46,486 bases of DNA from Candidatus Cryptoclostridium obscurum (GTDB lineage: Bacteria; Bacillota; Dehalobacteriia; UBA7702): positions 1-46,486 of the forward strand of contig CAJFVQ010000017.1 of NCBI GenBank assembly GCA_904420535.1, given 5' to 3'. Both the position numbers and the translations under genes were made by a program. This document shows positions 28,165 to 38,011 of the stretch, piece by piece. The notes under the pieces are model-generated. The model was not told where the DNA came from, did not search any database, and saw only the letters and a list, made by a program, of their open reading frames with translations. Numbering within the stretch: position 1 is the first letter of the stretch; each line of letters opens with the position of its first letter.

Positions 28165-28725
28165 TCAATCTTGCGCCTTGACAGGTTTCTCTCTCAGCAA
28201 TATAGAGCGGTAATCAGCGGGAAACATTTTCACCGCCAGATCAGTCATGATTCTGGGAGAAATCTCCATATCAAAAGAAAACCACAGTAAAAAAACATGG
28301 TAGATCCCTCCGGTGTGATACCATAAGGGAAATTGATCCGAAAAATCACTGCTGGAAGCTTTCGCTAAAAAAATACGATTTAAAACCCCTAAAATCAAAT
28401 GGGCGACACCGTGACGGTTCATCAAAAGCAGCTCCTCCTTGTGCCGGTAAAAATGGGAAAACATCTCATAGAGATAGGTTTCATGGGAAATGTTCCCCAT
28501 GGCCGTTACTGCTTCCAAATATTCTTTCATCATGCGTTCAAATCCAAAGGCTATAATATCCTCTTTGGAATCAAAATGTCGATAATAGGTGGAACGGTTG
28601 ACCCCGGCCTTTTTCGCTATTTCACCAATGGTGATATCGTGAAAAGGTTTTTTCTTCATCCACCAAAAAAGACTGTCTACAAGATATCCCTTCATCATCT
28701 CTGAAGTTGTATTTTTTCTTCTCAT
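28165..28725 (-). CDS. TetR-family transcriptional regulator
   Basis: A 186-residue regulator with N-terminal helix-turn-helix ITIGEIAKKAGVNRSTYYRHFDSKEDI, a classic TetR DNA-binding domain, and a C-terminal helical domain resembling the TetR_C_33-like group. It is divergent from a flavin-binding gene. The spacer contains an 11-bp-arm palindrome that overlaps the start regions of both promoters, so it very likely represses both itself and the flavoprotein. The effector is unknown. Confidence 0.88.
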   Translation of the reverse strand: MRRKNTTSEMMKGYLVDSLFWWMKKKPFHDITIGEIAKKAGVNRSTYYRHFDSKEDIIAFGFERMMKEYLEAVTAMGNISHETYLYEMFSHFYRHKEELLLMNRHGVAHLILGVLNRIFLAKASSSDFSDQFPLWYHTGGIYHVFLLWFSFDMEISPRIMTDLAVKMFPADYRSILLREKPVKAQD

Positions 28726-28793
28726 AAATCAACAATTCCTCCCCTTTTGTCGCAGGAAACTCCCAATGTCTTGAAAAAACAACAACACTCCCA

Positions 28794-28849
28794 TATAATA
28801 AAAGCAATAAATGTTGCTTTTATTGTAGCGCATTTTTTTGAACTGTCAA
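28794..28849. promoter_or_regulatory. divergent promoters with shared palindromic operator
   Basis: The plus-strand promoter is TTGAAA (28771-28776) N17 TATAAT (28794-28799). The minus-strand promoter is TTGACA (28844-28849) N16 TACAAT (28822-28827). Between them, 28797-28824, lies AATAAAAGCAA-TAAATG-TTGCTTTTATT, a perfect 11-bp inverted repeat covering both -10/start regions. A TetR dimer bound here would block both promoters. Confidence 0.75.
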
Positions 28850-28868
28850 GTATAAAGGAGGTAATTGG

Positions 28869-29333
28869 ATGTTTCGCACTCTGAGAAGACAAGATCGCGC
28901 CCTCTCCCAGGAGGAGACCATGGAAATCTTGCGACGGGGAAAATTCGGCGTTTTATCAATTGTCGGAGAAGACGGATATCCTTACGGGGTTCCGCTTCAT
29001 TATGTCGTAATCGATCATGCAATCTATTTTCACTGTTCTCGCGTACAAGGGCATAAAGACGACGCTCTGGCCAAAAATTCTAAAATCAGCTTTACTGTAA
29101 TTGAAACGGAAGACGCCATTCAATGCAAAAGCGCCATTCTTTTTGGCACAGCGGAACAGGTTCCCGGTATGGAAGAAATCGTGTTGGAACATCTGGTGGA
29201 AAAATTTGTTCCAGATTCCCAATGGCACCAAGCCAAGGCGGGGATTGCTTCTGCCAAAAAAAATGTAAAGGTTTACCGTTTCAATATCCAACACATTACG
29301 GGAAAACGAATCGACAAACCAAAGCAGCGCTAA
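28869..29333 (+). CDS. pyridoxamine 5'-phosphate oxidase-like flavin-binding protein (NimA-related)
   Basis: A 154-residue split-barrel FMN-binding protein. The N-terminus RTLRRQDRALSQEETMEIL and the core FGVLSIVGEDGYPYGVPLHY match the PNPOx-like/NimA family, and the conserved HCSRVQGHKDDAL segment is where the flavin phosphate would bind. It starts at ATG 28869 behind AAAGGAGG. It is controlled by the divergent TetR gene through a shared operator. Relatives include nitroimidazole reductases, but many are of unknown function; I do not claim drug resistance. Confidence 0.85.
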   Translation: MFRTLRRQDRALSQEETMEILRRGKFGVLSIVGEDGYPYGVPLHYVVIDHAIYFHCSRVQGHKDDALAKNSKISFTVIETEDAIQCKSAILFGTAEQVPGMEEIVLEHLVEKFVPDSQWHQAKAGIASAKKNVKVYRFNIQHITGKRIDKPKQR

Positions 29334-29334
29334 A

Positions 29335-29365
29335 AAACGCCCAACGGAAATTCCGTTGGGCGTTT
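29335..29365. terminator. bidirectional terminator between flavoprotein gene and uppP
   Basis: AAACGCCCAACGGAA and TTCCGTTGGGCGTTT form a perfect stem between two convergent genes, starting right after the flavoprotein stop. Confidence 0.88.
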
Positions 29366-29377
29366 CACTCAGAAATA

Positions 29378-30241
29378 TCACGAAAAAATCAGGAAATATA
29401 GGATCACAATGATCCCCAAAATAATACGATACCAGCCGAATGCCTTAAAATCGTTTCTCTTGATATAACTCATTAAGAATTTAATTGCCAGGATCGATAC
29501 TACAAAAGCAGTGACCATTCCGACCAAAAGAATCAGAAGCTCTGTACCGGTAAAGTGAAAACCGAATTTTACCAGCTTCAGTAGGCTGGCGCCAAACATG
29601 ACGGGAATTGCCAGGAAAAAGGTAAATTCCGCCGCCACAGTACGGGAGGTGCCCAAAAGGATCCCCCCTAAGATCGTGGAACCAGAACGGGAAGTACCAG
29701 GGATCAAAGAGAGTACCTGGAAAACACCGATAAGCAACGCTGTTTTATAATCCAGTTCTTCCAAAGAACTGATCTTTACGGCCCGGCGCTTGTTGCGGTT
29801 TTCCACCACAATGAATAAAACCCCGTAAAGAATCAGCATTAGGGATACAGTCACATAATTGTAAAAATACGTTTCCAAAGTATCGTTTAAGGGTAAACCG
29901 ATGACAATGGCGGGAAGGCAGGATACAATAATCTTTCCCCATAAAGTAATCTTATCTCGATCCGTATGAGTGGCCCAAAATCCGTTATTTTTTCTGCGAT
30001 TACCTACAGGCTTTGTTTTACGGTGAAAAGGCCATATCTTCTGCCAGTAAAGCACTACCACAGCGAGGATGGCCCCTAACTGGATGACAACGAGAAACAT
30101 ATTCATGAATTCAGGGCTGACATCGAGCTTAATAAATTCATCTACAAGGATCATATGGCCAGTGCTACTAATAGGAAGCCATTCGGTAATTCCCTCAACA
30201 ATCCCTAATATCAGCACCTTAATCCATTCCCAGAGGTCCAT
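29378..30241 (-). CDS. uppP: undecaprenyl-diphosphate phosphatase
   Basis: A 287-residue polytopic membrane enzyme (BacA/UppP) that recycles undecaprenyl pyrophosphate for cell-wall synthesis. The two signature regions are present: [15 protein letters not shown] near the N-terminus and [15 protein letters not shown] in the middle. About eight hydrophobic segments are visible. The start at ATG 30241 (MDLWEWIKV) has GGAG at good spacing; the track start adds 8 residues without a ribosome site. It is apparently monocistronic. Confidence 0.95.
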   Translation of the reverse strand: MDLWEWIKVLILGIVEGITEWLPISSTGHMILVDEFIKLDVSPEFMNMFLVVIQLGAILAVVVLYWQKIWPFHRKTKPVGNRRKNNGFWATHTDRDKITLWGKIIVSCLPAIVIGLPLNDTLETYFYNYVTVSLMLILYGVLFIVVENRNKRRAVKISSLEELDYKTALLIGVFQVLSLIPGTSRSGSTILGGILLGTSRTVAAEFTFFLAIPVMFGASLLKLVKFGFHFTGTELLILLVGMVTAFVVSILAIKFLMSYIKRNDFKAFGWYRIILGIIVILYFLIFS

Positions 30242-30448
30242 TTCATTCTCCTTTCCATAAAGCATATTCTTTATTATTATAAATCATTTTCCGGAAATAT
30301 GAAACCTATTTCATGATTTTTCTTTAAAACAACACATTGCTTGATATAACCCAAGGAATCGATCAAATAAGGAAACGATACGGCCGCTCCAAAAGAGTAC
30401 AAAACTCAATTCAGAGCGGCCGCACCACAGAATATGGCGGAGATTGCA

Positions 30449-31222
30449 TTATTCTAGATTCAAATGTTTCTTTAAGAAGAACCGCGTCAAAAGGAACAAT
30501 ATGAAAATCACTACCAACTGAATCATCATAGCAATGGCCATTTGAGCTGGAACAGAAAGGGACATCAGCCAAGCCCCCGGAGCACTCGTCGCCAAGTCGA
30601 CGCCGACGACCGAAGCTACGGCAGTGTAAATAATGTAGATTACGAAGAATGCGCCGATGCTGGCTGCTTTTCTGTGCTTCCCGGCAAAGGGCAGCTGCCC
30701 CACGGAAAGGGACGTATAGATCGCCATAACAAAGAGCGCATAGCTGAAAATACAACCAACAATCGTTTCAAACATTAACAGCCAATCCCTGGAATTGATG
30801 GCGCCAAGGTGCGTAAAGATGTATTGAAGCATCTCCGGTATATCGCTCCAAGGAATTACCGTGGCGAAAAGGGCAATGCCGCTTAAAATCCCAGCGATGG
30901 TACCAACGATGCCCCAACATACCGCCACGATCAATTTGGAGATAATGAGACTCGATGTCGAAACGGGCAAGGTAAACATCAAATAGCCTTCATCGGATAA
31001 GAGATTTTTACTGAACCGTTGAATCACCAAAAGTAAGGTAATCACCACGGAAACAATGCAGATCCCGATATACATCATGGTAAATATTGCCTGGGAGGCG
31101 CCGAAGGAATTTTCGTTAATGAAAAAAGAGGTAATCAACCCCACCAACACCATCGCGCCGTAGAGGGGAAGCAAAATGCGGCCCGTGGCCTTGAATTCGT
31201 ATTTTAACAGTTTTCCTAGCAT
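30449..31222 (-). CDS. ABC-2-type transporter permease
   Basis: A 257-residue integral membrane protein with about six hydrophobic helices, starting LLKYEFKATGRILLPLYG, a common N-terminus of YtrC/ABC-2 permeases encoded next to small GntR regulators. It overlaps the ATPase gene by 7 bases (ATGCTAG). With the ATPase and GntR gene it forms a three-gene operon that probably responds to cell-envelope stress or exports a small molecule. The substrate is unknown. A GC-rich inverted repeat (CGGCCGCTC...GAGCGGCCG, 30381-30422) lies just downstream and may be the operon's end. Confidence 0.82.
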   Translation of the reverse strand: MLGKLLKYEFKATGRILLPLYGAMVLVGLITSFFINENSFGASQAIFTMMYIGICIVSVVITLLLVIQRFSKNLLSDEGYLMFTLPVSTSSLIISKLIVAVCWGIVGTIAGILSGIALFATVIPWSDIPEMLQYIFTHLGAINSRDWLLMFETIVGCIFSYALFVMAIYTSLSVGQLPFAGKHRKAASIGAFFVIYIIYTAVASVVGVDLATSAPGAWLMSLSVPAQMAIAMMIQLVVIFILFLLTRFFLKKHLNLE

Positions 31223-31914
31223 TTGAACACCTCCCGGAACAATTCGTCCACACTCTTTCCTTCCCTGGAACGAATATCGTCCACATTGCCTTCCAATACG
31301 ATCTCGCCTTTTTTCAAGAAGATCAGATCATCAAAAATACGTTCCACATCGGTGATAAGATGAGTAGAAATCACTACCGTGGCATAGGGATTGTATTGCT
31401 TTAAGATGGTATCGAGAATATAATCTCTGGCTGCGGGATCGACGCCTCCGATGGGTTCGTCAAGCAGATAGACCTGGGCATCTCTGGCCATGACCATGGC
31501 CAATTGAACTTTCTCTTTGGTTCCTTTGGAAAGAGTCTTCAAGCGGGCAGTTTCTTCAATATCCATATCCTTCATCATGCCGCGTGCTTTATTCTCGTTA
31601 AAATCCTCATAGAAATCAGCGAAAAAGGAGATAATGTCTTTGACCTTCATCCAATCATTAAGATACGTCCGTTCCGGCAAATAGGATACGATTTTTTTCG
31701 TCTCAATACCGGGGCGGTTTCCGTGAATAAGGATTTCACCGCTGGTCGTTTCCAACAGTCCATTCATAATTTTCAATAACGTCGTTTTTCCGCTACCGTT
31801 GGGACCCAGTAAACCAACGATGCGGCCGGCATCTAAGGTAAAGCTGATACCGTTTAAAGCCGTTAAGTTGCCAAAACGTTTGGTAAGATTTTTGGCTTCA
31901 ATTAAGGTAGTCAT
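31216..31914 (-). CDS. ABC transporter ATP-binding protein
   Basis: A 232-residue ATPase. Walker A is GLLGPNGSGKTTLL, the signature is LSKGTKEKVQLAMVMA (degenerate LSGGQ form common in YtrB-like ABC-2 exporters), and Walker B is VYLLDEPIGGVDP. It begins with an ATGA overlap with the GntR gene upstream and overlaps the permease downstream, so all three are coupled. The stop codon is TAG; read-through would add only three sense codons before TAA. Confidence 0.92.
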   Translation of the reverse strand: MTTLIEAKNLTKRFGNLTALNGISFTLDAGRIVGLLGPNGSGKTTLLKIMNGLLETTSGEILIHGNRPGIETKKIVSYLPERTYLNDWMKVKDIISFFADFYEDFNENKARGMMKDMDIEETARLKTLSKGTKEKVQLAMVMARDAQVYLLDEPIGGVDPAARDYILDTILKQYNPYATVVISTHLITDVERIFDDLIFLKKGEIVLEGNVDDIRSREGKSVDELFREVFKC

Positions 31915-32300
31915 TGCTGCATCCTCTCTTTCTGTATTTTTACAACGAGATCGGGGATCTCCTGTTCCTCATAACCAATTTCTTCCATGCGATCGAGATA
32001 GTCATTGGTGCTGTTGCGGGCAAATTCTTGCCGTACCGTGCGGATCAAAGCGGCATCCTCTGTCACGAATCTTCCGCTGGTACGATTGGTATAAATCAAC
32101 CCTTCGGCTTCTAGTTGTGTCAAAGCCTTTTGTGCAGTATTGGGATTGACCCCTTCATCCATGGCCAAATCCCGCACCGAAGGAAGTTTTTCCCCCGGAG
32201 CCATGATTCCGGCCAAAATCTTTTGCTTGATTTCGGCCATTAATTGAAGATAGATGGGAGATTTATTATGAAAATCCGTCACGTTGTATCCTCCTTTCAA
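31911..32300 (-). CDS. GntR-family (YtrA-like) transcriptional regulator
   Basis: A 129-residue regulator with an N-terminal winged helix: SPIYLQLMAEIKQKI, then GEKLPSVRDLAMDEGVNPNTAQKAL. It has only a short C-terminal extension, as in the YtrA subfamily. It is the first gene of the operon with the ABC pair, and these proteins normally repress their own operon. An AT-rich spacer with repeated GTATTA-like steps (32300-32350) precedes it and could hold the operator. Confidence 0.9.
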   Translation of the reverse strand: MKGGYNVTDFHNKSPIYLQLMAEIKQKILAGIMAPGEKLPSVRDLAMDEGVNPNTAQKALTQLEAEGLIYTNRTSGRFVTEDAALIRTVRQEFARNSTNDYLDRMEEIGYEEQEIPDLVVKIQKERMQQ

Positions 32301-32488
32301 TCTGTATTATTGTATTACTGTGTTAGTGTATTAAGTATCTAATACAATAATACATTTCTTCACTTCTTTTGTCAACCCATTTTCAAAAAATTTTTTTAAT
32401 TTTTCCGTCTACGGAACCCAGACAAAACCACACAAGAGATCAAATTCCTTCTACGGACACATTCCACCCGTACCTCGCGGGAACAAAA

Positions 32489-32516
32489 AAGCGGCGAATC
32501 GTTATGATTTGCCGCT
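32489..32516 (-). terminator. terminator at the end of the MerR-like gene
   Basis: AAGCGGCGAATC and GATTTGCCGCTT pair with a short loop that contains the stop codon of the MerR-like gene. A TTTTTT run follows on the minus strand. Confidence 0.75.
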
Positions 32517-32762
32517 TCCCTTTGATTTTCCCAAGATCTCTTTGATCTCAGCAATGGTCTTACCACCATCGCGCAAGTTTTTGATATATGCAATGCGCTC
32601 TATACTTTCCATTCGTTTATAGCGTCTGGTCAAGTTCCCTTCCGCCTGTTCAAAAGGTAAGATTCCTTCTTCTGTATAATACTTCAAAGTGCTGTATCTT
32701 GCCCCTGTCAACCGCACCAATTCTCCGATGGTAACATACTCGGAGCTCATGATGGCTTCCAT
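32502..32762 (-). CDS. small MerR-like DNA-binding protein
   Basis: An 86-residue protein consisting essentially of a MerR helix-turn-helix: YVTIGELVRLTGARYSTLKYY, then EEGILPFEQAEGNLTRRYK. It has no room for a ligand-binding or long dimerisation domain. The start is uncertain: ATG 32762 and ATG 32750 are both weakly supported, while a strong AGGAGG lies about 20 bases upstream. It follows the GPP34-like gene by about 40 bases on the same strand and may be co-transcribed with it. Function beyond DNA binding is unknown. Confidence 0.75.
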   Translation of the reverse strand: MEAIMSSEYVTIGELVRLTGARYSTLKYYTEEGILPFEQAEGNLTRRYKRMESIERIAYIKNLRDGGKTIAEIKEILGKSKGSGKS

Positions 32763-32801
32763 GGTTCTTTGTCTTGACGTAATGCCACCTCCTCACTCTG
32801 A

Positions 32802-33467
32802 TCAGTTTACTGTCGTCACTACAATCGCAATCATCATTGCAGCCATATCATCAATAACAGAACGAGCCACTTTCACTTTTTCGGCGATTTCCGTGTCCTT
32901 GATCTCTTTTAATCTGCTGTTTAAAGCATTTTTTTCATATTTCGTAAAGATACTCTTCAAAAACTTTGTGGAATTAAGCAATGCGCCCAACAGAACCAGG
33001 TCGTCGGTGAGCGCCCCTTTTTCCAAAAACTCCGACCGAACTTCTTCCACAATATGGTCTAGTTGCTTTTCATTGATCACAATGACTTCTTTTTCGCCAA
33101 ACAAACCTTTTTTATGTTCTAGTCGGATCAAGTCTTTTTTCTCCATGCTATCTTTGAAAAGGGCGACGATCGCTTTCATCTTTTTTTCCGGCCATTCATT
33201 GCAAAGGGAGGTCAGAAGCGTTTTCAGCGGTACTTCATCCTTTTTCGTCTCACCGATGATTTCATAAAGTTGTTTATTGTATGGGGTAATCGGCAGATCA
33301 GAGGTAATCTTCACTTTATTCTTGTCGGTGATTTCCAAGTTACCGTCTAACATCATTTCAACAATCATCGAAACCAATAAATGCGGTTTCACTTCGCTGT
33401 CTTCCAATTTTCCCTTTTCCTTCAACATGCACAAAGCATATTTTTCGGTGATCGTTACTTGGTTCAT
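32802..33467 (-). CDS. GPP34-like (Golgi phosphoprotein 3 family) protein
   Basis: About 221 residues, soluble and highly charged. The order of N-terminal TITEKYALCML, a helical central domain, and the late segment LLGALLNSTKFLKSIFTKYEKNALNSRL followed by a hydrophobic C-terminus resembles the GPP34 family, whose eukaryotic member binds PI4P in Golgi trafficking. Bacterial homologues are common but little characterised. ATG 33467 (MNQVTITEKY) is better spaced from AAGGAG than the track ATG 6 bases earlier. The call rests on pattern recognition, not an alignment. Confidence 0.6.
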   Translation of the reverse strand: MNQVTITEKYALCMLKEKGKLEDSEVKPHLLVSMIVEMMLDGNLEITDKNKVKITSDLPITPYNKQLYEIIGETKKDEVPLKTLLTSLCNEWPEKKMKAIVALFKDSMEKKDLIRLEHKKGLFGEKEVIVINEKQLDHIVEEVRSEFLEKGALTDDLVLLGALLNSTKFLKSIFTKYEKNALNSRLKEIKDTEIAEKVKVARSVIDDMAAMMIAIVVTTVN

Positions 33468-33512
33468 TCTCATCTCTCCTTGATATTGCCCCCCATGGGG
33501 CTTTCGTTGATG

Positions 33513-33547
33513 CTTACTACTTACTACTTACTACTTACTACTTACGA
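33513..33547. repeat. heptanucleotide tandem repeat (CTTACTA)
   Basis: Four perfect copies of CTTACTA followed by one copy with a single change (CTTACGA), in the spacer between the GPP34-like gene and dgt. It is a small microsatellite-like array in non-coding DNA, a likely site of slippage. Confidence 0.9.
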
Positions 33548-33709
33548 TTTAACAATAACATATTTGTCCGTTACTGTCAAGAAAAGTTTTCATTTCTCAT
33601 TTTCGAGGGATCGACGGATTTCAAAAAATCAAAGCAGGAAAACAAGGATACAATCTCGTATAATAATTAGTAGGAAATTTCGGCTATCTCCCGAAAGGAG
33701 GTTAACGTC

Positions 33710-34702
33710 GTGAAGCGAGAAGATCTGGAACAACGCGAAGCAAAGCTGTTATCGTCCTATGCCACCAAAAGTGTAAATTCCAAAGGGCGGCTGCATTCTA
33801 TTGCGCCCTGCGCCCTCAGAACTGACTTTCAACGAGATCGTGATCGGATCATCCATTCTAAAAGCTTCCGGCGACTGAAATATAAAACCCAGGTTTTCCT
33901 CCCGGCCAGAGGCGACCACTTTCGCACCCGTTTGACCCATACGCTGGAAGTGGCCCAAATTGCCCGCACCATGGCGCGAAATCTAAATCTCAACGAAGAT
34001 CTCACCGAAGCCATCGCTCTTGGTCACGATCTGGGGCACACCCCTTTCGGCCACGCAGGGGAACGTGAGTTGAACCGCTTGTTACGGCCGGAGCACACTT
34101 TTTGCCATAACGTCCAGAGCCTTCGCACTGTGGACTTTTTGGAAAAGGATGGCAAAGGCCTCAATCTCACCTGGGAAGTGCGGGACGGCATTGTCAATCA
34201 TACAGGTCCGCAGAAGCCCGCAACCCCTGAAGGAAAACTAGTACGCTTTGCTGATCGCATCGCCTACGTGAATCATGATATTGACGACGCCTTGCGCTCT
34301 GGGATTCTCGCCCCCCAAGATATTCCCAAAGATTATGAAAAATTTTTGGGGAATACTCACAGCAGCCGCATCAACGCCATGGTAAGCGACGTTGTCAACG
34401 AAAGCGAAAAACAAGGAATGATCGTGATGTCCGAATTGGGTTGGGCGGCCCTGGATCAACTACGGAATTTCCTTTTCGACCATCTCTACCGTTTGCCCAA
34501 GGTAAAAGAGGGAGAAGACAAGGGATGTCGCATCATTGACGAACTTTTTCACTACTATGAGGAATACCCGGAATTGATCCCCTCCCATTATCAAGAAGAA
34601 AGTCTCGCTCTAAACATTGCAGACTATATTGCCGGCATGACCGATCAATATGCAGTCCAACAATTTGAAAAAATTTTTATTCCCAATGGTTTCCGTTTTT
34701 AA
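33710..34702 (+). CDS. dgt: deoxyguanosinetriphosphate triphosphohydrolase-like protein
   Basis: A 330-residue HD-domain dNTPase. HD metal ligands are visible in FRTRLTHTLEVAQIA and in the pair ALGHDLGHTPFGHAGE, with a later Asp in RFADRIAYVNHDIDDA. It starts at GTG 33710 with a strong AAAGGAGG site. Placed just before dnaG and rpoD, as in many Bacillota. It hydrolyses dNTPs to nucleoside and triphosphate. The 347-base gap to dnaG (34703-35049) holds only a small hairpin (GCCGCA...TGCGGC near 34921-34951) and no gene I can support. Confidence 0.93.
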   Translation: MKREDLEQREAKLLSSYATKSVNSKGRLHSIAPCALRTDFQRDRDRIIHSKSFRRLKYKTQVFLPARGDHFRTRLTHTLEVAQIARTMARNLNLNEDLTEAIALGHDLGHTPFGHAGERELNRLLRPEHTFCHNVQSLRTVDFLEKDGKGLNLTWEVRDGIVNHTGPQKPATPEGKLVRFADRIAYVNHDIDDALRSGILAPQDIPKDYEKFLGNTHSSRINAMVSDVVNESEKQGMIVMSELGWAALDQLRNFLFDHLYRLPKVKEGEDKGCRIIDELFHYYEEYPELIPSHYQEESLALNIADYIAGMTDQYAVQQFEKIFIPNGFRF

Positions 34703-35049
34703 ACAGCCGCATCATGATAAAAAACTTTCATAGGGTAATCATTGTTAATCTCTCATTGACATACGATCATCAAAGGGCACAAAAACAGACGACCGAATCT
34801 CTCCTGTTCATAAAAATCAACCTCCCACTATCATCAATGATCATAGCAATTGGTTTCATTTCATACAGTCGATATTCGATCGTCCTAGAGTCGTTTTTCC
34901 GGTTCGCCGGTCACAGCTATGCCGCATTTGACCACGTTGCGGCCAAGGAAAAGCTTCTCTGAGGTTCAGTATGGCCTGATTTTTATTTTTTATGCCCCGA
35001 AACAACTTGCATAATTTTCCCATTTCAGTTAATAATACGGAGAGCAGAT

Positions 35050-36828
35050 ATGACACGAGGACTTATTCCACCTGAACTGGTGGAAGAAATCAAAGATAGA
35101 ACCGATATTGTGAATCTGGTGGAATCTTATGTTCCTCTCACAAAAAAAGGACGTAATTTTTGGGGACTATGCCCTTTCCATCTGGAAGATACGCCGTCCT
35201 TTTCCGTATCGCCGGATAAACAGATTTACTACTGTTTTGGTTGCCACAAAGGCGGCAATGCCATCAATTTCCTCATGGAATATGAACACCTCTCTTTCCC
35301 CGAAGCTTTGGAAAAACTGGCGGAACGTGCAGGAATTGCATTGCCAGAGAAGGAAATGTCCCCCAGAGAAAAGCAATTTTACGATGAACGGCGAAAGCTC
35401 ATTGCCATCAATGAAAGCGCCATGGGGTATTTCTGCGATATGCTGTCCCGCTCTCCCATGGCCTTGGAATATCTGGACCGCCGCGGAATTTCTCCGGAAA
35501 TGCGGGAAAAATTTGCCCTCGGCTATGCCACAGGCTCCTGGGACGGCTTAAAACTACACTTAAAAAAAGAGGGTTTTTCTGAGCCGGATATGGTAAAAGC
35601 CGGTGTCATTTCCCGCTCCGAATCGGGACGTTTTTTCGACCGCTTCCGTAACCGCCTGATGTTCCCGATTTGGAATGAAAAAGGTAAGGTCATCGCCTTT
35701 GTGGGAAGAATCATTGACGACAGTCAAAGCGCTAAATACGTCAATACTGAAGAGACGATTTTATACCATAAAAAGAATAACCTTTATGCCTTAAATTTTG
35801 CCAAAGGGCCGATTCGCGACAAAGAAGAAACCGTCCTAATGGAGGGAAACCTAGATGTTGTCAGCGCTCACCAATTTGGCGTGACCAACGCCGTAGCGCC
35901 CCAGGGCACGGCCCTCACCGAGGAACAGGTAAAGACCTTAAAGCGATACTGCTCCCGGGTCTATCTGGCCTATGACAGTGACAATGCAGGGAAAAAAGCG
36001 ACATTGAAAAACATGGATCTCCTGATCAAACATGGATTCCGCGTTTATGTAATGGAAATGCCCGAAGGCATGGACCCCGACGACGTATTCCACAAGCTGG
36101 GTCTTGAAGCATGGAACCAACAAAAAGAAAAAAGCCTTAGTTATATGGAATATAAGATAAAAGTGGTATTTTCTTCCCACAATAAAGATACGGCCGAAGG
36201 AAAGGCCGACATTGTTACAGAATTAGGTCCTTCCCTTTTCGCTCTAAAAGATCCTGTGGAACGCAGCGAATACATCCGCCGCATTGCCGAAGGATTGGAT
36301 ATTGACGAAAAGCTGCTTCATATTGATATGCAGAGGAAAGCATCCCAAAATCGCACCGATTGGGGAAGAGATGTTATTCTGGAAACAAAGAAGCGCAACA
36401 AGGGACTGGAACTTGCAAAAGAGTACGTTTTGCGTACTGCCATTGAAAATAGCGACGTTTTCGATGAAGTGGAAGCTGCCAACCATTGGAATTTTCTAAC
36501 AAATGCAACCCATCGCGCCATTATTGACATCATCCGTGATCACCGCCAGGATTACAGTTGGCACTTCCGGGATTTGGCGGATCTGGCGCCGGAGGAATTG
36601 AAAAACGGAATTCTCTCTTTCGGTCTCCAAGAAAACGAAACCATGACCCCAAACGACGCCACACTTTTTAAAGATTGCTGGAAACAAATCCGCAAAGAAG
36701 AGCTGAATGAACAGTTGAAAAATTTGACTCAAGCCATCAAAAACCTTGCGAACCAGGAAAATCAAGAAAAAATGGAAGGACTTTTGAGGAAATTTGACAA
36801 AATCCAGCAGGAATTACGAAAAATTTAG
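35050..36828 (+). CDS. dnaG: DNA primase
   Basis: A 592-residue primase. The CHC2 zinc finger is CPFH...CFGC near residues 40-65, the catalytic core contains [13 protein letters not shown] and [10 protein letters not shown] (TOPRIM metal ligands), and the C-terminal ~150 residues are the helical DnaB-binding region. Starts at ATG 35050 behind CGGAGAG. The stop is TAG followed at once by in-frame TGA, a tandem stop that would prevent extension if amber is decoded as pyrrolysine. It is followed by rpoD 34 bases later. Confidence 0.97.
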   Translation: MTRGLIPPELVEEIKDRTDIVNLVESYVPLTKKGRNFWGLCPFHLEDTPSFSVSPDKQIYYCFGCHKGGNAINFLMEYEHLSFPEALEKLAERAGIALPEKEMSPREKQFYDERRKLIAINESAMGYFCDMLSRSPMALEYLDRRGISPEMREKFALGYATGSWDGLKLHLKKEGFSEPDMVKAGVISRSESGRFFDRFRNRLMFPIWNEKGKVIAFVGRIIDDSQSAKYVNTEETILYHKKNNLYALNFAKGPIRDKEETVLMEGNLDVVSAHQFGVTNAVAPQGTALTEEQVKTLKRYCSRVYLAYDSDNAGKKATLKNMDLLIKHGFRVYVMEMPEGMDPDDVFHKLGLEAWNQQKEKSLSYMEYKIKVVFSSHNKDTAEGKADIVTELGPSLFALKDPVERSEYIRRIAEGLDIDEKLLHIDMQRKASQNRTDWGRDVILETKKRNKGLELAKEYVLRTAIENSDVFDEVEAANHWNFLTNATHRAIIDIIRDHRQDYSWHFRDLADLAPEELKNGILSFGLQENETMTPNDATLFKDCWKQIRKEELNEQLKNLTQAIKNLANQENQEKMEGLLRKFDKIQQELRKI

Positions 36829-36862
36829 TGAATACTTTATAGAACTATTTGAGAGGGGGTAT

Positions 36863-37978
36863 ATGATGAAATCAGAGAATCAAAGTACTGATGCCGCCGT
36901 AAAAAAGCTTCTTGCTGCGGGTAATGTCCGCCATTATCTTACTTACGGCGAAATTCAGGACGCATTATCTGAATTGGATTTATCCCCGGAGCAGATGGAC
37001 AATATCTATGTACAGATTCACCAAGCCGGGGTCGATGTCATTGACGAAAATACCGGTTTGGATGAACTGAAAGGCCCTGACCATATTGCCTTAATTTCCG
37101 AAACAGACAGTGAAGAGCACGAAGTAGACATTTCCGTTCCCGAGGGGATTTTTATTGACGATCCCGTAAAAATGTATTTGAAGGAAATTGGTCGTGTTCC
37201 GTTGCTTACCGCCGATGAAGAAGTTGAGCTGGCCCAAAGAATGGAACAAGGCGATGAATCCGCAAAAAAACGATTGGCAGAATCAAATCTGCGTTTGGTG
37301 GTAAGCATCGCAAAACGATACGTAGGCCGCGGAATGCTTTTTCTCGACTTGATTCAGGAAGGTAATTTAGGGCTGATTAAGGCGGTAGAAAAATTTGATT
37401 ACCGTAGAGGTTACAAATTTTCTACCTATGCTACATGGTGGATCCGTCAGGCCATTACTAGGGCCATTGCAGATCAAGCACGAACCATTCGTATTCCCGT
37501 ACATATGGTAGAAACCATCAATAAACTTCACCGTGTAAACCGCCAACTTTTGCAGGATCTGGGGCGTGAACCCAGCCCCGAGGAAATTGCGAAAGAGATG
37601 GAAGTTTCGGTGGAACGTGTTCGGGAAATTCAAAAGATTGCCCAGGAACCTGTTTCCCTGGAGACCCCCATTGGCGAGGAGGACGACAGCCACCTGGGGG
37701 ATTTCATCGAAGACGAAGATGCTCCGGCCCCGGCTGAAATGGCATCCTTTGTTTTGTTAAAAGAGCAGCTCGACGATGTACTCGATACGCTTCAGCCCAG
37801 AGAACGAAAAGTATTGCAGCTCCGGTTCGGCCTTGATGATGGTCGCACTCGGACTTTGGAAGAAGTGGGGCAAGAATTTGGCGTAACCAGAGAACGCATT
37901 CGTCAAATCGAAGCTAAGGCTTTGCGCAAATTGCGCCATCCCAGCCGCAGTAAAAAATTAAAAGACTATCTTGAGTAA
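36863..37978 (+). CDS. rpoD: RNA polymerase primary sigma factor (sigma-70/RpoD)
   Basis: A 371-residue housekeeping sigma factor. The start ATG 36863 follows GAGAGGGGG; the track start lies inside dnaG. Region 1.1 is short, and region 2 contains [28 protein letters not shown] and the -10 recognition helix [17 protein letters not shown]. Region 4 ends [27 protein letters not shown], the -35 recognition helix. Its short length is typical of Bacillota SigA. It is the end of the dgt-dnaG-rpoD block. Confidence 0.97.
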   Translation: MMKSENQSTDAAVKKLLAAGNVRHYLTYGEIQDALSELDLSPEQMDNIYVQIHQAGVDVIDENTGLDELKGPDHIALISETDSEEHEVDISVPEGIFIDDPVKMYLKEIGRVPLLTADEEVELAQRMEQGDESAKKRLAESNLRLVVSIAKRYVGRGMLFLDLIQEGNLGLIKAVEKFDYRRGYKFSTYATWWIRQAITRAIADQARTIRIPVHMVETINKLHRVNRQLLQDLGREPSPEEIAKEMEVSVERVREIQKIAQEPVSLETPIGEEDDSHLGDFIEDEDAPAPAEMASFVLLKEQLDDVLDTLQPRERKVLQLRFGLDDGRTRTLEEVGQEFGVTRERIRQIEAKALRKLRHPSRSKKLKDYLE

Positions 37979-38011
37979 TTGTTGTTCCATTGGGGACAAC
38001 CAGTGCTAAAT

